Shown piece after piece: positions 1 through 11,400 of a stretch of 64,000 nt of DNA. Each line of letters begins with the position of its first letter. The first letter of the stretch is position 1. A program made the position numbers and the translations under genes. The notes under the pieces were generated by a model that made no database searches, was not told where the DNA came from, and saw only the letters and a list, made by a program, of their open reading frames with translations. This DNA is from Mytilus edulis (Eukaryota > Mollusca > Bivalvia > Mytilida > Mytilidae), in NCBI RefSeq assembly GCF_963676685.1, contig NC_092346.1:30269133-30333132 (forward strand). Direction: 5' to 3'.

Positions 1-354
1 ACATCTGATACAATACTGCAAATTTTTACAGATTTCTGTAAAATCTTGCGTTGAATGACTTGAAATCACCAAAATGGATATGTAAGACATTGCATTTCTT
101 CGATAAAATATATTTTTGATAAAGCATGTCATTCAAACTTATTTTTTTAGTAATTTTTCTTTCATTGTTGATGACCCACTGGTGGGCTTCGGTTGTTTCT
201 TACCTTTGGTAAGCCAATGTTGTCTCTTTTATTCATTTGCCATTTCTTTTCTCTATTTTACAAGAGTCAATTCTGTGAAAATTTGAAAACATTTCCTCAA
301 GGTTTCAACTATATCCTTACTAGTTATACTCCAAAAATTGGTTAGTCAATGCAC

Positions 355-520
355 TCATCATAGATACCAGGAATAAATTTAGTATATATACAAAAGACTC
401 ATCAGTGACGCTCGAATCCCAAAAAGTTAAAAAGGCCAAATAAAGTACGAAGTTGAAGAGCATTGAGGACCAAAATTCCTAAAAGTTTTGCCAAATACAG
501 CTAAGGTAATCTATGTTTGA
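355..520 (+). repeat. Dispersed mussel-type repeat, forward copy
   Basis: The stretch includes the words 'catagataccagga' and 'gactcatcagtgacgctcgaa'-like text, then a segment about AAAAGGCC and CAAAATTCCTAAAAG. A diverged copy lies in opposite orientation near 5878-6040, and a fragment is near 15690-15780. I recognise the family as very common in mussel DNA. No coding potential is seen. The rest of 1-800 holds no gene that I can support. Confidence 0.5.
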
Positions 521-805
521 GGTAGAAAAGCCTTAGTATTTCAATTATTCTGGATGTGAACCTTTAAGATTTTTATTTCGTTTTTATGTTGAGGATTTTT
601 TAAGTGACAAGTTCAACATTAATTGAATATACTATTATTCTACACTAAGTCGGTCTCATATTGGTAAAACAATTAAAATTAACCCTGTTCAGATGTGCAA
701 TAAAGTAACACAAGTCCATAAAAACTGAACTTTTATCAGCTATTGAACTAAAACACCCCTGTTAACGTTAACAATTTTAAAAAGCTGTACAAAAAAACTT
801 ATAAA

Positions 806-1780
806 AGAGGGGCGAAAGATACCAGAGGAACAGTCAATCTCAAAAACTGAAAATAAACTGACAACGTCATGGCTAACAATGAAAATATCAAACAGACAAA
901 TAATAGTACACAAGTAACAACAAAGAAAAATAAAGACAGAGCAACACGAACCCACCAAAAACTGGGGGTGATCTCAGGTGATCCGGAAGGGTAAACAGTT
1001 CCTACTCATTATGTGGCACCCTTGTGTTGCTCATATTATTACAAATCCGTTAATTAGTCTAATTTGGTAGGTCACATTCAAGAAAAGGGAAAGGGATTGT
1101 AGTTACGACGTAAGAACCAACTCATGATGGTGTCCGTAAAATGATTTCAACTTCAACATTTTAAACTCTAGATTGTGAGCAGAAACCATTTATCAAGAAA
1201 ATCCTGATAGGAAATAGAAGCGCGGAAATATCGTATCAATTGGGAGATATATACTTTTTATGCATGCCTTGCTGGAATGTTGCTACATAGAAATGGAATT
1301 TTCACAATTGGGAGGCTGAAATCATCTCGTTTGTCGTAAAGTTTTGTTTTCAACCGACCCTCGTTGTCGATTTCTAGATGTAAGTCAAGATATGAGACAG
1401 ACTTAACCATATCTTTGCATCCTTTATCTCTAGTTCGATGGAATAGAAGCGTTCAACATAGTCACCAAATTTTAAATTATTTAGCGAGCGACATCATCTT
1501 TGAAGCGGAAAATAAAGTTAAAGAATATTGCTAACTTCTTATTTTTCATCCTAAGAAGTTCCTGTATGAAGTCAGCCTCATAATAATAAAGAAACAAGTC
1601 GGCAAGAAGAGGGACACCATTGGTCCCCATTGGAATACCGACAGTCTGTTGAAAAACGTGTCCTCCAACGTAACAACTATGTTGTCAAACTAGAAATCAA
1701 GCATCTTGATAGTGTCAGTTTAAGAGAATATTTTGTTTGAATCAGTTTGATCCTTTACAAAGTAGGATGTATCCGTCCCT
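806..1780 (-). pseudogene. Decayed reverse transcriptase tail plus 3' region, copy 1
   Basis: Read on the minus strand, about 1,600-1,680 encodes a GIPMGTN..PLLADLFLYYYEADF stretch. This is the reverse-transcriptase motif block of a retroelement group common in bivalves, probably Penelope-like or another non-LTR type. Further along, about 1,200-1,420 gives SYLDLHLEIDNEGRLKTKLYDKRDD and then SQLIRY, all with stops and frame breaks. The segment 806-1075 matches 1846-2100 in the same order, so it belongs to the same element's 3' end. It is a non-functional remnant. The class assignment is tentative, while the RT identity is fairly secure. Confidence 0.6.
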
Positions 1781-1845
1781 AGGACAGGATACTGGTACCT
1801 ACGTTGGCGATTTTTTTTTATGAAACAAAGCAATACCATCAACTA

Positions 1846-2290
1846 CAAGGAGGCGAAAGATACCAGAAGAGCAATCAAACACATTAATAAAAAAACTTAC
1901 AAAGCCATGGCTAAAAAAGAAAAAGACAAGTAAAAGTACACATGACACAACATAGAAAACTAAAGAACAAGCAACACGAATCCCACCAAAACACTGGGGG
2001 TGATCTCAGGTAACCCGGAAAGGTAAGCAGTTCCTGTTCCACATGTGGCACTTGTCGTGTTGCTCATCTTATTACACACCTGGTAAGTAGTCTACTTCGG
2101 ATGTCAGATTCGTGAAAAGTGAACGTATTATAGTACGACATAAGAAACATATCCGATATCATCTGTGAAACGGATGTTCCATAACAATTAGCCAACTCAT
2201 AAGGGCGTCCGTAAAATTTAGGAAGTGATGATTTCAACTTCATCTTCTGGAACTCTTGGTTTAATAGCTTCCTTGTGACCAGCAACGCTA
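1846..2290 (-). pseudogene. Decayed reverse transcriptase tail, copy 2 (5'-truncated)
   Basis: The minus strand at 2064-2285 reads LLNQEFQKMKLKSSLPKFYG, then ELANCYG and SVSQMISD. This is the same C-terminal tail found degraded in the neighbouring copy (806-1780). The following non-coding part (1846-2070) repeats 806-1075, including the 'gcgaaagataccag' start and the GGGGGTGATCTCAGG core. The 5' end is cut near 2290, a usual sign of incomplete reverse transcription. The two copies lie head to tail about 1 kb apart. Confidence 0.55.
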
Positions 2291-2299
2291 GGAAATATA

Positions 2300-4435
2300 T
2301 ACAAACAATATAGTTGGAGGCTTCTTGACTGCTAGAACAAAATTATGAAAGATATAATAATTTAAACGAAACAATATTGTTTGAAAAGGTATCACTAATA
2401 TTTACTGATTAGTTCTGATGTAGGCTTTAGCAACAAGACAGGACGATAGAAAATACATCATATGCGAACTTAAATGTAAATTAAAAAAAAAGACAAACAA
2501 ACAAATTGAAAGTATAAAAAAAACCAAATATACAATGGACTTTAGGTAAAAAATAATAATTCAGTTTCTTAAATTGGCGTATGAGCGCGATCACATTTAA
2601 ACATAGTGTTATTAATAACTGTATAACTGCAAATTGCTATTGTAAGTATACATAATTAGATGAAGTGCTGAGAAATGAAGTTTGTTTTTATTTTGCAAAC
2701 AAAAAAAATACATATAAAAAAAATTGGATGCAGACTACTGAGAAATATATGTACTCAATCAACAATATTTTACATATCATGAAGATAAGTTCATTTATAT
2801 TACAAGTAGATATTTTCATTTTCTAGAACCTACGTATTGGCATAAATTATGTTTTTTAAATGAAACATGTAGCAATCTTCCTAAAATAGCATAAGACTTG
2901 AAACAGCTTAGTTCCGAGAAAAGTAGGAGGAAGTTGTGTCACGTGATACTATTTTTTTGAAAGGCACTGCGTATTTTATATAAATGATATAAAAAGGGCT
3001 ATAACTGTGTCTTTCAAAATAATTTGATCTATTTATGATATCGTCTCCTCAATTTATGAATTCAAACTAGGTAAATGAATTAATAATTATTACCGTTTGA
3101 CCGAAAAGAAACCGGTAAATTATTTCAGAAGGTAAGAGTTTCTATCTTTGTTCTTGTGTCCACAAATTTATTGAAGAAACTTCAAACATTGTTGTTAAAA
3201 GTAATTAGTCAATAAGATATATAAATACAAACAAATATGTGTAGTCATCGGACTTTTGTTAAATATCTTTTTTTAGAAAATCATATATATGTCCAAAGAC
3301 AAATAATCCCTAATATACTAAATATCAAATGGTCATGAATGTTTTGTGAACAAGAGGGAAGAACACACCAATGAATAAATCAGAATCATAAGTCGAAGAA
3401 ATTAAACCAAAAAAAAAACACATTTTTTTTATAATAAAAACAAAATAATCATACAACACCGATACAAAATTTATTCAGTTTTTACTGTGTACATTTTAAA
3501 GTCAACATTCAAAACAATGGTTAAAGCAGATAAATAATTGTAAGAAAATAAAATAAATGTATCATGTACAAATGGTTGTCTTGAAGTTTTACAGTGTTAG
3601 TCAATATACTGAAAAACAGCAAAATTCTATTTAAAGTCTTTAAAAAGATGATGTGATGGGACCTAAAATTTAATTTATTTTGCAAAAAACTCAAACGAAA
3701 ACAATTATGAATATAATATGATAATGCTATTTCTTATAAGTTCAACACCAAAACCATTGAATTGTATTGTGCTCTAGTTAGATTTTCTTTTACTTATGAT
3801 TTCTTATATCGTTTTAATAAGGAGACGGAAAACGTTGGGGACAGCGGCAAAGTAGCTTCTGATTTATCAATCTTTATATAGGAAAAAATCTGAAAGAACA
3901 AATTTACCAGATATATGATATACTTTAAGATACTTAAATAAAATATTTAATTTCGATCCGACGAAAACAATCTTGCTACTAGAAAAAAATAAGTATTTCA
4001 ACTTGGTCAATTTGTTAAGTTATTAGGCGAATAAAAAATAGTAAAAATTTACAATAAAACTGAGAATGGAAATGGGGAATGTGTCTAAGAGACAACAACC
4101 TGACCATTGAGCATACAGGTCTCTACCATCTCAATAAACAGTATATGACAGAATATTAAGAATATTTTGAAGTTCATTAAATATACAATTGCATTCACAG
4201 TAAATTCAATAAATTCAATAAATCCCCCCTATCTGTTGACATATGACTCGTTGCTGTCTTAAGAAAGATATTAATATTCTAAAAAAATTTAAACGTCTTT
4301 TCAAACATTTGAGGAAAGCTTGCACAGATTTTAAATTTGTCTAATTATCTGACCTTTTTATTATAAATGTAATACTTTGCCTATAGAATGTAATAATTAA
4401 AAAGTTAGCTATCAGAATTCAAAACACCAAATAAT
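2300..4435. other. AT-rich intergenic, no gene seen
   Basis: Only short ORFs and homopolymer runs are visible. About 4055-4135 holds an eroded fragment of the dispersed family with the word 'gaatggaaatggggaatgtg' (fuller copies at 40078 and 44015). Nothing else could be supported. Confidence 0.5.
4055..4135 (+). repeat. Fragment of dispersed repeat family A
   Basis: The text 'gaatggaaatggggaatgtg', then 'gagacaacaacctgacc', matches the head of the fuller copies at 40078-40385 and 44015-44250. Only the first ~80 bp is preserved. Confidence 0.6.
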
Positions 4436-4439
4436 ACAC

Positions 4440-4795
4440 TGTCTTTATTCAAAAATATTCTTACTTCCAATACAAAATAGCACCAACTTGACCAATTAAA
4501 GAATTCTATCCAAAATTGTTTTATTTTTGTACATTCAAAAATGTAAGCTCTTTTGTTTCTATCTCCTTACAACTGGCACAATTAGTACCAGAAAGTTTAT
4601 AGTTTTCAAGAAGATAATTATGAGAGACTGTTCTGTGTATAACTTTGAATTGGAAAGCTTGCAGTTTGCTTTTTTTGTAACATTTAAAAGCAAGTGAATA
4701 AATACTTTTCCATTTTTCATCCCTTATTTCAGTAATAAAGTTCTCTTCCCACCTTTGTCGTAAAACATTTCCCTGATCTTTAAAAAAGAATAAAC
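4440..4795 (-). pseudogene. LINE ORF2 C-terminal fragment (zinc-finger RVT region)
   Basis: The minus-strand translation from about 4790 downward gives RQRWEENFITEIRDEKWKSI, then QAFQFKVIHRTVSHNYLL, then LSGTNCASCKEIET. After a frame break it gives KQFWIEFFNWSSW. This W-E..-I...-W..I / FK..HR / C..C pattern is the zf-RVT tail of L1-like non-LTR retrotransposons. There are stops and at least one frameshift, and no upstream reverse transcriptase is attached, so this is a dead fragment. Confidence 0.65.
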
Positions 4796-5191
4796 ATTTC
4801 TAGGACAGAATTTAATGACCGGCATTGTTTTATCCTCATGTTCAAAGAGAAGTGTGACATGTGTTGCTGTATTGACAAATCTTTCTAGTTATGTGGTATA
4901 GCAAGTTTTATGGATAGAATGTTTATAGAAGTAATATTCAGCTTATAATTAAGATGTATAGCGTCAGATGACAAAAAAATAGCCTTTTCATCTACAAAAT
5001 CATTGATGAACCTTATGCATTTCATGAACCACGATCTGTAAAACTACTGTTCTGTGATAAAAAGGTTGAAACAAATTTATTTTAAATTTTTTTTTTTTTT
5101 ATTTAGCAACATTTAAGTCATTAAAGACAAATGTGGCTTTATTGTTCATATACTCATCAATACTTCCAACCTTGACATTGCTTATGCTGTT

Positions 5192-5296
5192 CCAACATGG
5201 AACTGAAGATGTAAACTTGAAATGGAGATATGTAAACATGGAAGTGAGATATGTTAAGTTTGAATTGAGAAATGTTAGCTTTTAAATGAGAAATTT
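5192..5296. repeat. Degenerate 21-bp minisatellite
   Basis: About five diverged 21-bp units are in register: 5192-5212, 5213-5233, 5234-5254, 5255-5275 and 5276-5296, with the core (G/T)GAGATATGT or GAGAAATGT. Because 21 is a multiple of three, the minus strand stays open with an I-S-x-F-x-V/L-x heptad. No splice sites or homology support a real gene. Confidence 0.55.
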
Positions 5297-5299
5297 CAA

Positions 5300-7630
5300 C
5301 AGCAAATGTACTTACTGATCTTTCAGTTTTCGTCATTATTTTCAAATATATCTTTGTAAAAGATTGTTATCAATGCAACTGTGCTTAAACTCCTTAAAAA
5401 ATTAAAAGTTATGTTAAAGGTATAATGTGGAACATTTTTTATTGTTCAATTTTTGTCAGAATATGCTTACGAATTATCCCTGCAATATCCCATAATCCAC
5501 ATTTTGTGAAAATTCAATCGCCACATTGTTCAGAGGTAAATAGACAAAAAAACAAACAAAAACAAAAACAACAACTTCAACGAAAAATTGAAAGACAGTT
5601 TAAATGTTTAAAGTTGTGTAAATAACTTTACAAATAATTTTCACACAAACAGCCAGTACGCGGCTGACGATGACGGACATATAGTGGACTGAGTAGTCAA
5701 TATAAATTTTCAATGACGAATTGGGTTGATTGTCTTAGTGTTTCTCTATGAGAATGCTGAAATATTTTTTTTCCGATCAAATGAAAATCCAATTATAGAA
5801 AAGAAAAAAAATTTGCTGTGTAAGCAGTTTATGAGAAAAGTAAAAATTTGTTTTCCTTCAACCCCATGAAGAGATTACATAAGCTGTATTTGGCAAAACC
5901 CTTTTTGAAATTTAGAACCTCAATGTTTTCAACTTTATTTTATTTGACCTTTCAAACTTTTTCAAGTATCACATTGAGATTATTGTAGTCTGGCGTATAG
6001 AACTTTCATCCTGGTATCTATGATGAGTTTATTTAGTTCAACGATTATTTTAGTTTATGTGGCACTAGGCCGGCCATCTTTGATCATATATCGTTTACAA
6101 AATGAGAGTACTAGTCACAAATCGGAACGTATAAGCAGTTACAATAGTGTTTGAGTGTCTGTTCATTTTCGATCATAAGGTGACTTCTGAATTCATTTTC
6201 TATGCTGTTGGTGCCTATATCTTCATCGTTTTACTCAGATCTATTTATCATTCGACCCCTTGATCAAATTCACGGTGATTATTCTGGTTAAATTGCTATG
6301 GTAGTATTAGTCGTTGTGTTATACAGTGCTGATTAGCAGCGGTTCCCAGTAACTGCAATTTCAAAAGAATTTGGCAAATTAATTTATTGATTATCATTAA
6401 ATTTTCTTAAAATTAATAAGAAGGATATTCTTAACCAAAACATTTATTTCTATCGGAAGAACAGATATGTATCATGAATAAATTGGCATAATGGGTTTAT
6501 GTCAATGAAACTGCAACTCATTGAAGAATACATCCAAAAGGAAAAATTAGAAGTCTACATCCGACCATCATCATTTACTTTCTATTATAGCTAGGTTTTA
6601 TTAAAGTTCGGATCTGAACCTTGCGTCTAAGTGAAAGAAAATATTGACGAGAAATAAGCCGTACTTAATTACCGAGACACTACTGTAATATCGGACATAT
6701 TTATATAGGTCTTTCATTATTGCTTCTAACTGACCTATATTCTTACACTGGCATAGTTACCAACTTTCTTTTACCATTGTCGTATGATTTATCACTGGAC
6801 TAAATAATACCTGATTCTGGACTTTCCAAATCCATCTAGTGAAATTAGACATGAGTTTTCGCTTTTGACTCTTTATTATTGAATTAGTATACTTGTAGAC
6901 ATACTAACATTGTTACTTTTCGTCTGTATGTTAGTTGTTTGTTGTTGTTTTTTGCTTCTTGAGTCAAGTCATTTTCAACTACTTTTTATTGTTTGTTCTC
7001 AAATTATGCTATTACACAAGTATTCTATGGCTGGGTAGGTTTGAGCGCCAATAAACATGTTTAACCCGGCCATATTCTGTATTTGATTGGGATGACTGTA
7101 ATTCAGAGATTCTCGTTGGTAAATGTCTCTGATTATTGTTTTTTTTTTTAAATCGGATATTAGTATCTTTCGAAAAGCAAGTGTTTTTCTGACTTTGCAA
7201 GTCTAAAGGTTTTTCCCACACTTAAGTTATAAATATTTCTCAAAGCGGCGGGCTCTGAATTCATAGTGTAAATAAAAATCAACATTTATAATCTATTCTG
7301 TTTCGTTCATATTATGTTCTTCCCCCAACAGTTGGATATTTTGTGAAGAAATCACCAATTAACGATGTCATTGTAAGACGCCCAAGTTTGATTTTTTTCA
7401 GTCAAAAAAAAATCCATATAACTTTTAAGAACTATTATTTTTCATAAAAATGATTAACTACAAGTTTGTACAACTAAATTGGTTTTTTATTGAAAACTTA
7501 GTCCAGTGGCAAATATTTCGACCTAATAAATCATATAGATTTGATAAGGGTGAAGGTCAGACGTCGTTAATGTTTGTTCTACAGTGTACGCTTTCATGTT
7601 TTTTGTTGTTGTTTCGTCCCTTAAACTAAA
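5300..7630. other. Intergenic with old repeat fragments
   Basis: No gene is supported. 5878-6040 is an inverted, diverged copy of the 355-520 repeat. About 7010-7220 resembles an eroded reversed tail of family B: 'catgtttaacccggcca', then a GTAATTCAG-like word. Short ORFs here look incidental. Confidence 0.4.
5878..6040 (-). repeat. Inverted copy of the 355-520 repeat
   Basis: Words such as 'gctgtatttggcaaaaccc', TTTATTTGACC and 'ctggtatctatgatgag' are the reverse complement, with changes, of the segment at 355-520. The two copies are 5.5 kb apart in opposite orientation. Confidence 0.5.
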
Positions 7631-7639
7631 TACATGTAT

Positions 7640-8010
7640 AATTGGATATTGGAAGATGTGGTGTGAGTGCCAATGATACAACTCTCCATTCAAATAACAA
7701 TTTAAAAAAAGTAAACCATTATAGGTCAATGTACGGCCTTCAACACGGAGCCTTGGCTCACACCGAACAACAAGCTATAAAGGGCCACAAAATTACTAGT
7801 GTAAAACCATTCAAACGGGAAAACCAACGGTCTAATCTATATAAAATTTTTAAAAAAAAACGAGAAACGAGAAACACGTATGAATTACATAAACAAACGA
7901 CAACTACTGTACATCAGATTCCTGACTTAGGACAGGTGCAAACATTTGCAGCGGGAGTAAACATTTTATGGATCCAAACCTTCTCTCTTTTTCTGAAACA
8001 ATAGCATAAC
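7640..8010 (+). repeat. Dispersed repeat family B (GTGTGAGTGCC variant)
   Basis: It begins 'gatgtggtgtgagtgccaat', continues through 'tacggccttcaacac' and 'ataaagggccac', and ends in AAACGACAACTACTG and 'gacttaggacagg'. Related copies lie at 17925, 25890, 26868, 52750 (inverted) and 63541. It is probably a short interspersed or MITE-like element. It is not coding, although one frame stays open by chance. Confidence 0.65.
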
Positions 8011-8471
8011 ATCACAACATAGAAAAACACACAATAAAATATCAATTGGCAGGCTTAACTCAATCAAAAAACGTACATTATTAAAACTTGATCATGATCA
8101 TTGTTATAATAAATATTTATCTTATATTTCAACCTTTTCTATATAGCTAGCTAAATCTCTCACTTGTATGACACTCACATGAAATTCCTCTAACTATTTT
8201 GTTCTTTGAAAATTTCTGAGATCTCAATCGGTAAATAAATACAAAGACTCTCAAATTAAAACAAAAATGATAAAAAACTTAAAAATGATTTTCGGAACAG
8301 ATATATACTTAACTCTATATTGAAACATGGTGATGTCACAATTCGGAACAGTTAGGGAAAAAAACCCACTCAAAACAAGCATTTTCAAATTTGTTCTATT
8401 GTACATAAGTCTTATGTGGATGAACATAAACAAAAATGGTTGTTTTTATTGTGTGTGTGTTGATTTAAGTT

Positions 8472-8495
8472 AATCCATTCTTTTTTACTTTTCAG
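8472..8495 (+). other. Splice acceptor of a 5'-UTR intron before the NRPS-like gene
   Basis: A pyrimidine-rich run ends in TTTTCAG at 8489-8495, and the next bases are TTC followed by the ATG at 8499. This is a textbook acceptor. At least one upstream exon, probably non-coding, should therefore exist, with its donor and promoter somewhere further 5'. I could not place them. Confidence 0.6.
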
Positions 8496-8498
8496 TTC

Positions 8499-11400
8499 AT
8501 GATGTCAACTTCGAGCGTAATACAGCCAATTCCTTGTGTTTGTATTGGGGAAGGAAATCTCCTGCTCTGTTGTCTGCAAAACCTGACAGAACTAAGATTC
8601 AACGTTATCACCGTATTTACAAATACTCCAGTCGTTCGAAAATACTGTGAAGATGTAAACATTTGTCATTGGGAGAGAGGAGCTAACATGGAAGAAGTTT
8701 TAAAGGACGCAGAATTTGATTATTTATTCAGTATTTCAAATCCACGTATAATAAAAGAAAATGTTCTCAGGCTACCACGTGTGATATCAATCAATTATCA
8801 CGATTCCCCACTTCCGGCGTATGCTGGTGTCCACTCTACAAGCTGGGCAATTATGAACGGTGAATTGAAACATGGAATCAGTTGGCACGTCATTGAAATA
8901 GGAATAGATACTGGCGATATTCTTCAGTTTAAGGAGGTTACTGTTGCTGACAACGATTCAGCTTTGACTCTTAACCTAAAATGTCAAGAAGCTGCAAAAC
9001 AAGCATTTTCAAATCTGCTCTCAGATATAAGAAATGACACCGTCGAACGACAGATACAACCACAAGTAGGGAGATCATACTTTGGTCTTTATGCTATTCC
9101 TCCAAACGCTGGAGTGCTATCATTTGACTCTAAGTCACAAGAAATATACAATTTAGCGAGATCACTTGAATTTGGTAACCATAACAACGCGCTTGCTAGT
9201 CCAAAAATTGTAACAGCATCAGGGGAATTTCTTTTAGTAACGAACGTTGAACCAGCTCGTGGAGAGATCTATAAATCTGGAGATCCTGGTTGTATTTTAG
9301 ATATTGTTGACGATACTCTAGTCGTTAGCACATCTGATAAACCCCTTTTTGTTTCATTTGCATATTTAGATGGTACACATCCACTTCAAAACACTTACAA
9401 AGACCATAGTCTATATACAGGAGCAAAATTGACAACTGTCAATTTAAATACTGATGCACTGGTAGACATAAAGAAGAAAGAACAGTTTTGGAAGAATAAA
9501 ATGGCTACTTATGAACCTACAACTTTTTTCCGTCAACGTATGAATGTAGTTGCCAGTATCATAGATGTATCAACTGAAATCAACGTCAAAACAGCTGTGA
9601 TGCAATTACCCAACATCCCACTACCAGTTACGTTTGAGGATGTGAACGATTACCTCTCAACTGCTTTTCTGACATTTATGGCTCGTATATGTTGCCTCAA
9701 AACTATTTGTGTAGGTATTTTAGCAGATAAAGATAAAATTTCAGATGCAGCTCTTCCTTTGTATTCCGACATCTGTCCTGGTTTATTCAAAATCAACATC
9801 CGTGACGAGTTGTCCTCTATTTTGCATTCTTGTCATGAATCACTACAGAAACACCACTCGTCACACTCATTCTTGGTGGACATGTTCTATCGATATCCAG
9901 AATTGAGAGGTCGGAAACAAGTCCCCCATCATAATATTGTACTTGGAAGTCTGATTAAAAAATCATCAGAGCGGGAATTTGTAGAAAAAGTTCTGCATGA
10001 CTGCAACATCCTGCTCTTCTTCGAAAATTTCGGAACCGAGATGCATTTGCTTTATAATGAAAGACCTTCGCAAGACTTTGAACACATTAAAGACGTTTTG
10101 AAGCATTTCCCTACATTTTTAAAATCTATGGTCGAAATTGGAAATGATGCAAAACTGTCAGAAGTGTCCATGGTTTCAACAGAAGAGTTGCGAAAGCTTT
10201 ATCCAATTTATACTCATCCGGAGATCATTGCAGAATCACCCTTTACCGCTTTTGAAAAACAGTGCAGGGCTGCACCAAATAACGTTGCTTTAACATCTAC
10301 GCAATGCAGCATGACCTACAAACAATGTTACAACGAGGTAAAGAGGTTAGCTAAACTCATAAGTGATCGTGACCTTTCTACTCAGTTCGGGAACAAAATT
10401 GTGGCACTGCACCTACCAAACTCTTTGTCTTATGTCATATCAGTCATGGCCGCCGTTCACGCAGACAAAGCGTTTCTACCATTGCCGTTAGACTACCTAC
10501 CTGAACGATTGGGTTTTACCATGAAAGATGCAGATGTTAACATTCTTATTATGACAACCGAAACATATGAAAGATCCGACTTCACAAAAATCCGAAACAT
10601 TGAAACAAAAGTTGGTACTGTTGGCGATGAAGACATAGTCATTGTAGAATTCAAACCAGAAGAAAAATCCGTTCAAAGAAACCAACGTGAACCTAAGAGA
10701 AAATCGTCTTTTGCACCGTTGGATGATGATATTTGTTACATTATGTATACATCAGGATCCACTGGCCGACCAAAGGGTGTACAAGTTACAAAAACAGGAG
10801 TTCTCAATCTTTCAAGGGCCCAAATAGAACTGTGGAGTCTAAATGAAAACGATATCATAGCCCAATTTGCATCGATAGGATTCGATGCTACTATATCGGA
10901 AATATTTACAGCATTGTTTTCCGGTGCAACTTTAGCAATACTACGAGAGAATGAACGATTAGGTCAAGAATTTGTCGTTTCCATGAACAAACTGAAAGTC
11001 AATACCATTACTTTACCACCATCAGCTCTTAATGTTTATAAACCATCAGACCTCCCGAATTTGGAAAAAGTCATAACAGCTGGAGAGCCGTGTACTTTAA
11101 ATACTGCAGTCAAGTGGACGTCATCTGGTAGAGATATACAATTCTTCAATGCATATGGTCCAACCGAAACAACAGTTTGTGCAACAAACTACAAATTCAA
11201 CAAAGGACTTAGACATGAAGATGTCAACAGAGACATTCCAATAGGAAAGGGGATTCCTGGCGCATGCGTATATTTATTTGACGAATTTCTACAACCTGTC
11301 CCACCTGATGTTGTTGGAGAAATATACGTTGGTGGTTTAGGCTTATCAAAAGGATATATAGGACATGCAAGTCATCACAACACAGATAAATTTATCAGGA

